Shown here piece by piece: positions 1-8,672 of a DNA stretch of 64,000 bases. This DNA is from Scytonema hofmannii PCC 7110 (GTDB taxonomy: Bacteria; Cyanobacteriota; Cyanobacteriia; Cyanobacteriales; Nostocaceae). Both the position numbers and the translations under genes were made by a program. Position 1 is the stretch's first letter; each line of letters starts with the position of its first letter. The notes below the pieces were generated by a model. That model saw nothing but the letters and a program-made list of their open reading frames with translations. It was not told the origin of the DNA and did not search any database. The stretch covers positions 1,953,221 through 2,017,220 of the forward strand of contig NZ_KQ976354.1 of NCBI RefSeq assembly GCF_000346485.2, given 5' to 3'.

Positions 1-1209
1 GCGGTGCTAGTGTTGATGCTTGTCGATGGTTTGCAAGTACGACGCCATCGAGTGCAGGTAACGCGGGAGTTACCATCAAGATTGTCTATTGGGCGGGATA
101 ACCCAGTTTTACTCAAAGTCAGATCGGGAAAAGCCACAGCAACTCTTCAAATCCGCGACTTCTACCCAACTGAATTTGGGGTGTCTGTACCACTCCTAAA
201 TACCACCGTCCCCAGTAACAACACTCAAGAACTCACTTATACGGTTCACCCAAGTCAACGTGGAGAGTTTCCTTGGGGTGATATCCAAGTTAGACAACTC
301 GGTGCTTGGGGTTTAGCTTGGGATAATAGAAAGATTCTTCACAGTTTGAAAGTTAAAGTTTATCCCGATTTGGTGGGGTTGCGATCGCTTTCCATTCGCC
401 TGACACTACAATCTTCTGGAGTCAACCGTCAATCCCGCCAACTAGGTATTGGTACTGAGTTTGCCGAACTGCGTAACTACCGGATGGGTGACGATCTGCG
501 ATTTATTGATTGGAAAGCCACAGCCCGTCGCGTAGGGACTCATGGCAATACACCGCCTCTAGTTAGGGTTTTGGAACCAGAACAAGAACAAACTTTGCTT
601 ATTCTGCTTGACCGAGGACGGTTAATGACTGCACGAGTACAAGGTTTACAAAGATTTGACTGGGGTTTGAATGCGACTTTATCCCTAGCTTTAGCAGGAT
701 TGCAGCGAGGCGATCGTGTTGGTGTAGGGGTATTTGACCGTCAAATGCATTTGTGGATACCCTCAGAAAGGGGTCAACATCACTTGAGCCATCTTATAGA
801 TCGCCTCACTCCCATTCAACCCGTATTACTAGAATCTGATTATGTAGGCGCAGTCACGAGTGTTGTGCAGCAGCAATCTCGGCGTTGTCTTGTGGTTGTC
901 ATTACCGATTTAGTTGATGTGACTGCTTCTGTAGAACTCCTTGCAGCACTCACCAGACTAGCACCCCGCTATCTACCCTTCTGTGTCACCCTGCGCGATC
1001 CTCTTGTTGACCGCATAGCACATACACCAGAAAGTGAGGTCACGGCTGCTTATACCCGTGCTGTCGCCCTAGATTTATTAGCACAACGACAAGTCGCATT
1101 TGCCCAGCTTAAACAAAAAGGGGTCTTGGTACTTGATGCGCCTGCAAGTCAAATAAGTAACCAATTAGTTGATAGATATTTAGGACTCAAAGCACGCAAT
1201 TTACTGTGA
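1..1209 (+). CDS. DUF58 domain protein, 5'-truncated by window edge
   Basis: The frame is open from base 1, so the true start lies upstream; 402 residues are visible. DUF58 proteins normally begin with two membrane helices followed by a beta-rich region and a von Willebrand A-like domain; here only the tail of the helical part is seen. The family core is clear near residues 155-175 (FAELRNYRMGDDLRFIDWK), followed by a vWA-like stretch beginning near residue 200 (LLILLDRGR). DUF58 genes usually sit beside a MoxR AAA+ ATPase and with RDD or SpoIIM membrane proteins; the last two occur just downstream here. The molecular function of the family is not settled; a MoxR-partnered envelope or chaperone role is inference. 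Family call is firm. Confidence 0.88.
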   Translation, partial: AVLVLMLVDGLQVRRHRVQVTRELPSRLSIGRDNPVLLKVRSGKATATLQIRDFYPTEFGVSVPLLNTTVPSNNTQELTYTVHPSQRGEFPWGDIQVRQLGAWGLAWDNRKILHSLKVKVYPDLVGLRSLSIRLTLQSSGVNRQSRQLGIGTEFAELRNYRMGDDLRFIDWKATARRVGTHGNTPPLVRVLEPEQEQTLLILLDRGRLMTARVQGLQRFDWGLNATLSLALAGLQRGDRVGVGVFDRQMHLWIPSERGQHHLSHLIDRLTPIQPVLLESDYVGAVTSVVQQQSRRCLVVVITDLVDVTASVELLAALTRLAPRYLPFCVTLRDPLVDRIAHTPESEVTAAYTRAVALDLLAQRQVAFAQLKQKGVLVLDAPASQISNQLVDRYLGLKARNLL

Positions 1210-1331
1210 TTTTACATTCATAAAGTTTACGTGTGCTCTCAGTATTCTTTCCGAAACGGCAGAAAGTCCCAGTGTAGATACAGATAGATTGAATTTAATA
1301 AACCGCACTGAATTATCTACACTGGAATCCT

Positions 1332-1673
1332 ATGAAAAACCTTCTAGCAGAACAAACCAAATTCAACACCTGCAACTTAGTGAAGTTAGGCTTGATTTCG
1401 TTGGCGCTATCTCTTTCACTAGGAACAAATACTCAAGCACGTGCTGGAGAAGTTGAAGTTCTGTCAGTTCCACCCCAAGAAGCATTTTTTATAGAAGAGA
1501 AGACAGCAATAACTCCAGGTAATGATAACACTGCTTCACAAGGTGTCACCACCTCTACTGATGAAATAACATTGCCAAGTAAGCCCCACAAAGAGGAAAA
1601 TTTGCAGAGTATTGGAAATACAACCAATTCCGTACTTGTAGTTCCTCAAGCTTCAAGTCAAGTACAGATGTAG
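1332..1673 (+). CDS. Small exported protein, unknown function
   Basis: A 113-residue protein. Residues about 16-38 form a hydrophobic signal peptide (LISLALSLSLGTNTQARA), with likely cleavage after ARA near residue 38. The mature part is polar, rich in Thr, Ser, Pro and Glu, with no cysteine and no recognisable domain, so it looks extracytoplasmic and partly disordered. It sits 120 bases after the DUF58 gene and about 95 bases before a membrane protein gene, on the same strand. No function can be assigned. Confidence 0.55.
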   Translation: MKNLLAEQTKFNTCNLVKLGLISLALSLSLGTNTQARAGEVEVLSVPPQEAFFIEEKTAITPGNDNTASQGVTTSTDEITLPSKPHKEENLQSIGNTTNSVLVVPQASSQVQM

Positions 1674-1768
1674 AATTTATACGTAGTCAAGAATGACTTG
1701 GCGATACCAGTCGCGAGGATTTGCTGCAACGGTTATGATGAATTATTGGTTGTTTGAATTTTAATTGA

Positions 1769-2641
1769 ATGCAGCAGCTTAGTATCGGCAATGTTGTCAA
1801 CCTTGGTTTTTACTTATACCGCCTCCACTTAAAATTGTATTTAAAATTAGCATTCACTGCACATTTATGGTTGTTAGTTCCTATTTACGGTTGGGCTAAA
1901 TTTTATGCGATCGCTGGTCTAATATCTCGTTTAGCTTTTCAAAATTTAATTGGTCATCCAGAAACCATTCAATCTGCAAAAATTCAAGTAAATCGTAACT
2001 TTTGGAAATTTTTATTAACAGCTATACTCGTTACTTTGTCAGTCTTTATACTGTTTTTCATATTTTACATATTATCTTCTCTAATTGCTGGAAGCCTGTT
2101 TTTAATTATTTCTTTTGTCATAGGCTCTTCGCCAACATTGTTTTCTAATAATCCGTTTATTAGTTTTTTCTTTATCATAATTATAGTACCAACAATTGCA
2201 GCTATATACATTAGTCCCTTTTGGTTTTATACTTACTTTTTTGTTACCGATATACCTTTAATTTTAGATAAGATAAACCCCTTTCAAACCATTAGTAAAA
2301 GCTGGAAGCTTACCAGAGGTCACATCAGACGCATTTTAGGAATTATTTTGATTTCTGGATTGATAACATTCCCTATACTTACGTTATCTTGGTTTGTTTG
2401 TAGTTTATTTATAGGCGGAGTTTTAGGGATATTCTTTCAGTCTTTCTTAGATAACCCTGACAATGATTCACTTTTAGGTGTGTTAGTTTTTTTTGTATTA
2501 AATACAGTGACAGGAATCTTGACAATGCCTTTTTGGCAGTCCGTCAAAGCTGTTGTTTACTACGATATTCGTTGTCGGAAAGAAGGGTTAGATTTGAAGA
2601 TTATGAGCTGCTCGGTTAGAAAGATTGGTAGGTTGGGTTGA
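1769..2641 (+). CDS. Polytopic membrane protein, paralogue of the gene at 3889-4752
   Basis: A 290-residue protein with about five or six hydrophobic segments after a cytosolic N-terminus starting MQQLSIGNVVNLG. It aligns end to end with the protein encoded at 3889-4752: shared features are SLGNVV/SIGNVV, PxYGWAK, LISRLAF, SKSWKLTRG versus SRSWELTKG, and the terminal FWQSxKAVxYYD. The family resembles cyanobacterial relatives of glycerophosphodiester phosphodiesterase membrane domains, but no enzymatic domain is present. The last ten residues and the TGA stop are encoded by the first copy of a 65-base repeat starting at 2608, so the native C-terminus was probably replaced. The link to DUF58, SpoIIM and RDD suggests an envelope role (inference). 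Confidence 0.75.
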   Translation: MQQLSIGNVVNLGFYLYRLHLKLYLKLAFTAHLWLLVPIYGWAKFYAIAGLISRLAFQNLIGHPETIQSAKIQVNRNFWKFLLTAILVTLSVFILFFIFYILSSLIAGSLFLIISFVIGSSPTLFSNNPFISFFFIIIIVPTIAAIYISPFWFYTYFFVTDIPLILDKINPFQTISKSWKLTRGHIRRILGIILISGLITFPILTLSWFVCSLFIGGVLGIFFQSFLDNPDNDSLLGVLVFFVLNTVTGILTMPFWQSVKAVVYYDIRCRKEGLDLKIMSCSVRKIGRLG

Positions 2642-2747
2642 GGCTTTGCGAAACCCAACATTTTGCAGAGTTTGTTGGGTTTCTGCTCGGTTAGAAAGAT
2701 TGGTAGGTTGGGTTGAGGCTTTGCGAAACCCAACATTTTGCAGAGTT
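2608..2747 (+). repeat. Tandem pair of a 65-base repeat
   Basis: Bases 2608-2672 and 2683-2747 are identical 65-base copies with a 10-base spacer. The unit starts CTGCTCGGTTAGAAAG and contains GGTTGGGTTGAGGC, a sequence type dispersed in many cyanobacterial genomes. The first copy overlaps the 3' end of the upstream membrane protein gene. The short frames in this stretch are repeat translation, not genes. Confidence 0.9.
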
Positions 2748-2798
2748 GAGGAACGAAACCCAACATTTTGCAGAGTTTGTTGGGTTTCGTTCCTCAAC
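2745..2798. repeat. Palindromic repeat with 21-base arms
   Basis: The arms at 2745-2765 and 2778-2798 are exact reverse complements (GTTGAGGAACGAAACCCAAC plus A), separated by a 12-base loop. The hairpin lies between a plus-strand gene end and a convergent minus-strand gene end, so it may act as a bidirectional terminator. The sequence is a common dispersed cyanobacterial palindrome. Confidence 0.85.
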
Positions 2799-2848
2799 CC
2801 AACCTACATATTGTTATTGTTTCATCTGACTACAAGCAATTCTCCCCA

Positions 2849-3808
2849 TTATAAACCCTTTTGCTGACGGCTGAAATAGACTACTAAACCAATAAATAAT
2901 CCCATTCCTACAACATACTTAAATGGATCTGGCACAGAGGGATTGGGAGAGAAAAATCCTTCAATGATACCAGCAACAACTAACATTGGTACAATACCAA
3001 AAACTAACTGTACTGCTTTAGAACCATAAAACTTGAGAGCATCCACGCGGCGATATTTACCGGGAAATAAAATGGCTCTTCCTATTAAAAAACCTGCCCC
3101 ACCTGCTAAAAAGATTGCAGGTAACTCTAAAGATCCATGGGGCAAAACAAAAGCCCAAAATGGATATGCCAGATTATTTTGTCCCACAAGCGTAGCAATA
3201 GCTCCAATTAACAAGCCATTAAACACCATTAAGTAAGCTGTGTACAATCCAGCTGTCATCCCACCTGTAACAGCACCAAAAGATACCGACAAGTTATTGA
3301 TCGTAATACCACTTGAAGCTAAAGGTTCAATACCAACTATCGACCCCATCCACAATTTGCGCTCGTCTCGCACCATTTTGATTAATCTCTCTGGGACTAC
3401 ACCAGACATAAAAGTTGGATCTTGCCATGCGTACCACCAAGCTACTAAGGCTCCTAACAAGAATGTCGCGAAAGCTGCAGCAATGTAGGGAAATGTTTGC
3501 TGCACCGCCGATGGTAGTCCCCAACGGTAAAATTGCACCACTGCTTGCCATTCCTGACGGCGCGAACCTTGATAAATTTGTGCGTAGCCTCTATTTGTTA
3601 AAAAATGTAGATTTTGTAGTATTGTGTTACCTAGCTGCTGAGTGCGGGCGCGTGCCAAATCTGCAGCAACCGAACGGTACAAACTTGCTAATTCTCTAAT
3701 TTCACTAGATTTCAGCGATTTTAAACCTTTTTTCTCTACTTGGCTTAACAATACGTCGAGACGCTGCCAATTGGGTTCTCGTCGAGCAATCCAACGTTGA
3801 ATATTCAT
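2849..3808 (-). CDS. SpoIIM / DUF95 family membrane protein
   Basis: A 319-residue protein. Residues 1-100 are cytosolic and helical, starting MNIQRWIARREPNWQRLDVL with SSEIRELASLYRSVAADLAR, the typical N-terminal half of stage II sporulation M relatives. About five membrane segments follow, with the family motif PHGSLELPAIFLAGGAG near residues 222-238. In spore formers SpoIIM works with peptidoglycan hydrolases during engulfment; outside Firmicutes DUF95 proteins occur with MoxR, DUF58 and RDD genes. It is encoded opposite to its neighbours, between the two paralogous membrane genes. Family is confident; role in this cell is unknown. Confidence 0.9.
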   Translation of the reverse strand: MNIQRWIARREPNWQRLDVLLSQVEKKGLKSLKSSEIRELASLYRSVAADLARARTQQLGNTILQNLHFLTNRGYAQIYQGSRRQEWQAVVQFYRWGLPSAVQQTFPYIAAAFATFLLGALVAWWYAWQDPTFMSGVVPERLIKMVRDERKLWMGSIVGIEPLASSGITINNLSVSFGAVTGGMTAGLYTAYLMVFNGLLIGAIATLVGQNNLAYPFWAFVLPHGSLELPAIFLAGGAGFLIGRAILFPGKYRRVDALKFYGSKAVQLVFGIVPMLVVAGIIEGFFSPNPSVPDPFKYVVGMGLFIGLVVYFSRQQKGL

Positions 3809-3888
3809 AAAGTTTGGGAATACTAAGTATTAATTAACCTAAGATAGCCTCAAATTCACTGCTCTACTTGATAAGAGTCTTTAGAATC

Positions 3889-4752
3889 ATGTCCCATAAT
3901 CCCGGTTCTCCCAGCCCCATTCAGCCTCTCAGTCTTGGTAATGTTGTCAGTGCAGGGCTGAAATTATACAGTTCTCATCTTAAGTCCTATCTTACGCTTG
4001 CATCTGTTGCTTATTTATGGATATTTGTACCTGTCTATGGTTGGGCAAAGTGTTCGGCGACTTTGGCTCTAATATCCCGTTTGGCATTTGGTGAATTAGT
4101 CAGTCAACCAGAAAGCGTTGAGAGTGGTCGTCGTTTTGTAAATTCCCGGTTGTGGCAGTTTTTAATTATGGGCTTGTTAATGTTTGCCATTGGTATAGGG
4201 TTGGCTATAGTTATAATAATACCCTTTGCTATTTTTGCTGGAATTTTAACTGGGATCTTTGTTGCAAGTCAGACAAGTGGTGCAACTGTTAATCCTACGA
4301 TTGTCTTGACAATTCTGTTGTTAACACTTATTTTACTGCCAGTTTTTATAGTAGCTCTGCTGTGGATACAAGCCCGGTTTTGCCTTGTTGAAATTCCACT
4401 AGCCGTTGAAGATAATGTTGATGGGACTTCAACTATTAGCCGTAGTTGGGAATTAACAAAAGGAAATGTGTGGCGAATTGCAGCAATTTTATTTGTCGCC
4501 TATTTGATTACCTTTCCTATACAGCTTCCGTTCACTTTTGCCAGTGCTATTATTCAAGGAATAGTAGAGACTTTAGCTCAAGATAACCCAGGCTACGCCA
4601 TACTCTTATCTTTGTTACGTCTAGTTATTACTTTGGTAGGTGCTGCTTTGGTAGTCCCATTCTGGCAATCAATTAAAGCAGTGATTTACTATGACTTGCG
4701 AAGCCGTCGCGAGGGATTAGGCTTAAGAATACGGGAAAACAGTGACCAGTAA
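3889..4752 (+). CDS. Polytopic membrane protein, paralogue of the gene at 1769-2641
   Basis: 287 residues from the ATG at 3889, preferred over an in-frame TTG 21 bases upstream because the paralogue also starts close to the LSLGNVV motif. There is a cytosolic N-terminus and roughly five membrane helices, with SWELTKGNVWRI in a loop and a basic C-terminal tail after IKAVIYYDLRSRREG. The final residues NSDQ and the TAA stop come from the heptanucleotide repeat that begins at 4741. The gene lies 53 bases before the RDD gene and is divergent from the SpoIIM gene. Function unknown; the neighbourhood suggests the cell envelope. Confidence 0.78.
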   Translation: MSHNPGSPSPIQPLSLGNVVSAGLKLYSSHLKSYLTLASVAYLWIFVPVYGWAKCSATLALISRLAFGELVSQPESVESGRRFVNSRLWQFLIMGLLMFAIGIGLAIVIIIPFAIFAGILTGIFVASQTSGATVNPTIVLTILLLTLILLPVFIVALLWIQARFCLVEIPLAVEDNVDGTSTISRSWELTKGNVWRIAAILFVAYLITFPIQLPFTFASAIIQGIVETLAQDNPGYAILLSLLRLVITLVGAALVVPFWQSIKAVIYYDLRSRREGLGLRIRENSDQ

Positions 4753-4790
4753 CCAGTGACCAGTGACCAGTGACCAGTGACCAGTGACCA
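4741..4790 (+). repeat. STRR heptamer array (AGTGACC type)
   Basis: About seven tandem units of AGTGACC with a few changes, starting inside the last codons of the upstream membrane protein gene and ending 15 bases before the RDD start. Because 7 is not a multiple of 3, the TGA in each unit closes all three forward frames. Confidence 0.92.
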
Positions 4791-4804
4791 ATGACAAATG
4801 ACTT

Positions 4805-5587
4805 ATGCATATATTTAATCGTGTAAAATTTCGTACACCAGAAAGTGTAGAACTCGAATTTACTCTCGCTGGTATTGGCAATCGAGCTTGGGCGTTACTG
4901 ATTGACTATCACGTTCTAGCTGCAATTATGGTGGCGTTAATTATCATATGGACAACAGTTTCTGTTCAATTGAATGAGCTATGGACATCTATTTTTGGTA
5001 GCAAAGCTGCTCTTTGGTTGATTGCGATCGCATCCCTCATTGGGTTTACTATTTATGCAGGATACTTTGTGATTTTTGAAACGCTTTGGCAAGGTCAAAC
5101 TCCTGGTAAACGAGTTGCCAAGATTCGAGTTGTCCGAGATGATGGTAGACCTGTAGGATTGCCACAAACAACATTACGTGCTTTGCTAAGACCGATTGAC
5201 GAGTTTTTATTTATTGGTGCTTTTCTGATTATGTTTGCTCGACGTGAAAAGCGTCTGGGAGATTTAGCTGCTGGCACAATTGTGATTCAAAATCAAACAG
5301 TGACGGCATCAAGAACTTTTACTTTATCAGAACAGGCGAAGCAAGAAGCAGATAAATTGCTACAAATTGCCGATTTATCAGTCATGTTACCAGATGATTT
5401 TGCTGTGATTAAAGAATATTTGCACAGACGAGGTGCTATGACTGCAAAAGCAAGGGCTTCAGTCGCTTTGCGGCTTGCTAAAGATGTTCAAGCAATTCTT
5501 CACTTAGAGACAATACCAGAAAGTACTTCCCCTGATATTTTATTGGAAGCAATTTATATTGCTTATCAGAATAAGGTTAATGGTTAG
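4805..5587 (+). CDS. RDD family membrane protein
   Basis: 260 residues. The RDD domain spans about residues 20-165: GIGNRAWALLIDY supplies the conserved Arg and Asp of the first helix, and WQGQTPGKRVAKIRVV is the typical loop before the third helix. Three to four membrane helices are followed by a cytosolic helical tail of about 90 residues. RDD proteins are integral membrane proteins of mostly unknown function, often linked with SpoIIM/DUF95 and DUF58 genes as here; some are ion antiporters. The stop codon TAG falls inside a GTTAGTT heptamer array (5582-5613), so the native end may have been altered slightly. Confidence 0.9.
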   Translation: MHIFNRVKFRTPESVELEFTLAGIGNRAWALLIDYHVLAAIMVALIIIWTTVSVQLNELWTSIFGSKAALWLIAIASLIGFTIYAGYFVIFETLWQGQTPGKRVAKIRVVRDDGRPVGLPQTTLRALLRPIDEFLFIGAFLIMFARREKRLGDLAAGTIVIQNQTVTASRTFTLSEQAKQEADKLLQIADLSVMLPDDFAVIKEYLHRRGAMTAKARASVALRLAKDVQAILHLETIPESTSPDILLEAIYIAYQNKVNG

Positions 5588-5613
5588 TTGTTAGTGGTTA
5601 GTTGTTAGTTGTG
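5582..5613 (+). repeat. STRR heptamer array (GTTAGTT type)
   Basis: Tandem units of GGTTAGT/TGTTAGT. The array begins in the last sense codon of the RDD gene and provides its TAG stop. Confidence 0.85.
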
Positions 5614-5631
5614 TGGAACGGATAAGATTTG

Positions 5632-5716
5632 CCCTCACCCTAGCCCTCTCCCAAAGGGAGAGGGGACAAGAATTCTCGCTCCCTTCTCCCTTTGGGAGAA
5701 GGGTTGGGGATGAGGG
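5632..5716. repeat. Long imperfect palindrome
   Basis: CCCTCACCCTAGCCCTCTCC on the left is answered by a near reverse complement ending GGGTTGGGGATGAGGG on the right, with CCCAAAGGGAGAGG-type inner arms. It could form a stable hairpin after the RDD gene and act as a terminator. It is a dispersed repeat type known from many bacterial genomes. Confidence 0.8.
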
Positions 5717-5817
5717 TATTTCATACTGTTATTCAGCAACTCCGGATTTCTTTATTCTCAGTAGCTTTTGTGCTATCATAGCTAAAAGAGCCAGTTTAAA
5801 GATCGGTGTCAAAAGTG

Positions 5818-7485
5818 ATGAGTGCTTACCCTAACCCTCAAGAAGAATGGGATAACATTCCTGCCGATCGCCTCTATGAAAAATGTTTGCTGGAACTCCG
5901 GGATCTTTTACGATCGCGGTATTCTTTGATTTTTTTACGTTCGTCTGAAGAAAACCGTGCTGTTCGATGTGCCATTCTAGCTCACGACAAGTGTGTCGAT
6001 CGGGTCAACCTTAAGGAAGGAAGTCTGTGTCGATGGGATAGCAAAACTGGTTTTCAAAAACGTTTATCAGCTATTCAAGGCTCTGATGAAACACGGTGGG
6101 AGCAGTTAGCGAATCCATCGTCTGAGAATACCAGTGCTGTTATTCAAGCTCTCGATACTTTACAGAGACAGTTACAGGAGTGTGCGATCGCAAATCCCGA
6201 TAAACAGTATACCTATATTCTTCCTGATTGGTCAGCTTTAATCGGCTCTGATGATTGTTCAATAGCACGTAGATTAAAAGAATTACTCCTAGAGATTGAG
6301 GATAGGATACCCCGTCCACGCATGACATTGATTGTTATTGGTGCAGACTGGTCGATTCCCACAATTCTTCGTAATAATGTTCATATTCTCGATCTACCTC
6401 TACCGACAGGACAGGAGCTTTACGATAAGGTCTTCAGTGTTGCATCACAGAAGTATGAACTTTCAGAAGCAGAAGCAAAACGACTTGCTGAACTCGCCCA
6501 AGGTATACCACTACAAGCAGCTATTCAAACAGCTCGGTTAATTAGTACCCGTGTATTGTGGTCAAAACCAGAGGCTACGGGGAAATTGTTGCTAGAAGTT
6601 AAGAAGCAGGAAATCAGAAAAACAGGTGTTTTAGAATATTACGCTCCTCAAGGAGAAGGTCTCAAAGGTGTAGGTGGACTAGAAAATGTCAAAGCTTGGA
6701 TTGAGAGTCGTAAAGTTTGGTTTGAGCAGGATTTAGAACCGGAAATGCGCCCACGGGCTATTTTACTGGAAGGTTTTCCTGGCTGTGGTAAGACGTTCAT
6801 CGCTAGAGCGATCGCTCAAGAATGGTGTGTCCCACAAATTAACTTTGAAATTTCCCGTCTCCAATCTAAATTTGTGGGTGAGTCGGAAAGTAATACGTTC
6901 CAAGCTTTAAGAGCTATCGAAGCCTCTGCTCCTAATATTTTGTTTATGGATGAAATTGACAAGGCTTTTTCTGGTACAGGGACTGACACCTCTGGAGTAA
7001 GTACGCGTCAATTTGGGACTTTCTTATCATGGTTGAACGATCATAAATATCCTATATTTTTCATTGCGACCTCAAATGACAGAGAAAAGCTTCCTCCTGA
7101 ACTTTTTCGGGCTGGTCGTTTTGATGAAATATTCATCGTTATGCCACCAAATACTCAAGAACGAATAGAGATAATTCAGAAATGTATTCAAACACATAAA
7201 CTCTTACCTATTAATCGTTCTGCTTTAGAAGAATTAGTGAGCCGAACATCAGGTTTTTCTGGTGCTGAGTTAGATAAATTAGTTAAAGAAACAAAATATT
7301 TGGCAGGTTTTCAAGGTACACCAACTGATAGTCATTGGGAGCAAGCTTTATCAAAAATTAATCCTCAATATCGGACTAGTAATATGCAAAGATTGCTGCA
7401 AAAGTATCTAAAACTTTTGGAAGATGGCGGAGGATTGCCAGCTTCATCGATTGAAGAAGGTTTTTTAAATCAACTGATTTTATAA
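5818..7485 (+). CDS. AAA+ ATPase, Ycf46-like
   Basis: 555 residues from the ATG at 5818; an in-frame GTG at 5806 is an alternative. The N-terminal 270 residues form a degenerate ATPase-like region as in Ycf46 proteins (LRSRYSLIFLRSSEENRAV). The C-terminal half is a complete AAA+ module: Walker A GFPGCGKT near residue 320, Walker B LFMDEID near 378, sensor 1 IATSND and arginine finger segment ELFRAGRFDEI. No protease or membrane domain is present, so it is probably a cytosolic remodelling ATPase. It is the first gene of a nine-gene same-strand run ending at 16767 and is 30 bases from the next gene. The family call is firm; its substrate is unknown. Confidence 0.85.
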   Translation: MSAYPNPQEEWDNIPADRLYEKCLLELRDLLRSRYSLIFLRSSEENRAVRCAILAHDKCVDRVNLKEGSLCRWDSKTGFQKRLSAIQGSDETRWEQLANPSSENTSAVIQALDTLQRQLQECAIANPDKQYTYILPDWSALIGSDDCSIARRLKELLLEIEDRIPRPRMTLIVIGADWSIPTILRNNVHILDLPLPTGQELYDKVFSVASQKYELSEAEAKRLAELAQGIPLQAAIQTARLISTRVLWSKPEATGKLLLEVKKQEIRKTGVLEYYAPQGEGLKGVGGLENVKAWIESRKVWFEQDLEPEMRPRAILLEGFPGCGKTFIARAIAQEWCVPQINFEISRLQSKFVGESESNTFQALRAIEASAPNILFMDEIDKAFSGTGTDTSGVSTRQFGTFLSWLNDHKYPIFFIATSNDREKLPPELFRAGRFDEIFIVMPPNTQERIEIIQKCIQTHKLLPINRSALEELVSRTSGFSGAELDKLVKETKYLAGFQGTPTDSHWEQALSKINPQYRTSNMQRLLQKYLKLLEDGGGLPASSIEEGFLNQLIL

Positions 7486-7515
7486 GTCTTTTATATAAAT
7501 TTGGAAGTTTAGAAA

Positions 7516-8670
7516 ATGAGTGGGACAAAGACATTTGCAGTATCAGGTATTGCACCACTAGCAACACAAGCAGTCGCAACGGGAGTGTCTGTAGCAGGCT
7601 CTGTTGTTGCATCAGGTGTGAGAGCAACAAGAGCAGCGGTCGTTATGGCTGCTAAATCCGCTCAAGCATATCAAGAAAGAATTCGCAGAGAAAGAGAACA
7701 AGCCTTACAGCAAGAAGAAGAAATCCAACGCCAAATTGTTGAGGCTCGACGTTCTTATCCTAGGAAAAAGACGATAGTGAAATTACCTGAGACAGTTTCT
7801 CAGCCAAGATTTACAAATGTGCTTGTCAACAACGATGCAGAGTTAAAATCCAGAGATTTACAAATCAAAATTCGCGAACAAAAATCTCGTTTGCCAAGAA
7901 TTCGGGAAGAGTATCAAAGCTTGATAGAGCGGGAGTTACTAGATGAGTTAACAGTGTCACAAGCTCTAAAAACTGTTGACCAAGCACTTGATTCTGGAGA
8001 TGTTACAGCAGCAGAAGTTCATCTACAAGCACTGGATAACGCTCGGATAGAAGCATTTGAGCACTTGCGATCGCAACAGCAATCTGAAACCCAATATGCT
8101 CAAGCAAGACTGGATAACATAAAAGACCGTTTGCCAAAAATGCTCCTTCAAGAATTAGAAGCTGAGATTGAGCAAATACATAAGAGCGATCGCCCATTGA
8201 GTGAACCAGATTTGCTAGCAATTCATCAACAAATTACCACAGCAGAAGTGCAGGCGAATAGAGTTTGGGAAGCAGCAGAAAATATAGTGAAAGCATGGCA
8301 AACTCCTACAGTTGACTACAAATCTCAAATTATAGGCATTGATGATGGTGACGTTATTGTAGAAATTGAAACTCATAAAAATCCGGAAACAGGAGAAAAA
8401 GTTAACACAGTGATGCGAGTCCAATTTGACGGACAGCAAATCGATTTATTTGGACCTCGTGAAGAGACTTCTCACTGCGCTGCTAGAACCGGACAAGCAC
8501 TGCAAATCTTTCAAGAGCAAGGATATTACTTAGAGTGGGATAGTTTAGACGGTCAACCTGTCCCAGAAGAATATAAACAGGTATATTCAGCGCAGGAAGT
8601 AGCCACTTTAAAAGTTGAGCCACAAGTACAAGAGTCCCCCAAACGTCGGTTAGAAACTGAAAGCTATTAA
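7516..8670 (+). CDS. Coiled-coil protein of unknown function in the AAA+/GTPase operon
   Basis: 384 residues. Residues 5-45 are rich in Ala, Val and Ser and could form an amphipathic or membrane-associated helix; residues 48-80 and about 110-270 are charged, heptad-like coiled coil. The last 100 residues look globular and beta-rich, beginning IIGIDDGDVIVEIETH and containing CAARTGQALQIFQEQGYY, which is faintly like small DUF2997-type modules (weak). It ends 2 bases before the radical SAM gene, so the two are probably translationally coupled. It may be an adaptor or scaffold for the AAA+ protein (inference). Confidence 0.6.
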   Translation: MSGTKTFAVSGIAPLATQAVATGVSVAGSVVASGVRATRAAVVMAAKSAQAYQERIRREREQALQQEEEIQRQIVEARRSYPRKKTIVKLPETVSQPRFTNVLVNNDAELKSRDLQIKIREQKSRLPRIREEYQSLIERELLDELTVSQALKTVDQALDSGDVTAAEVHLQALDNARIEAFEHLRSQQQSETQYAQARLDNIKDRLPKMLLQELEAEIEQIHKSDRPLSEPDLLAIHQQITTAEVQANRVWEAAENIVKAWQTPTVDYKSQIIGIDDGDVIVEIETHKNPETGEKVNTVMRVQFDGQQIDLFGPREETSHCAARTGQALQIFQEQGYYLEWDSLDGQPVPEEYKQVYSAQEVATLKVEPQVQESPKRRLETESY

Positions 8671-8672
8671 CA

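Noticed and set aside
2560-2867. Several short frames on both strands repeating similar peptides
   Set aside because: They are translations of the 65-base repeat and palindrome, with no start signals.
4741-4790. Heptamer arrays considered as CRISPR
   Set aside because: Units of 7 bases without unique spacers and no cas genes; they are STRR arrays.
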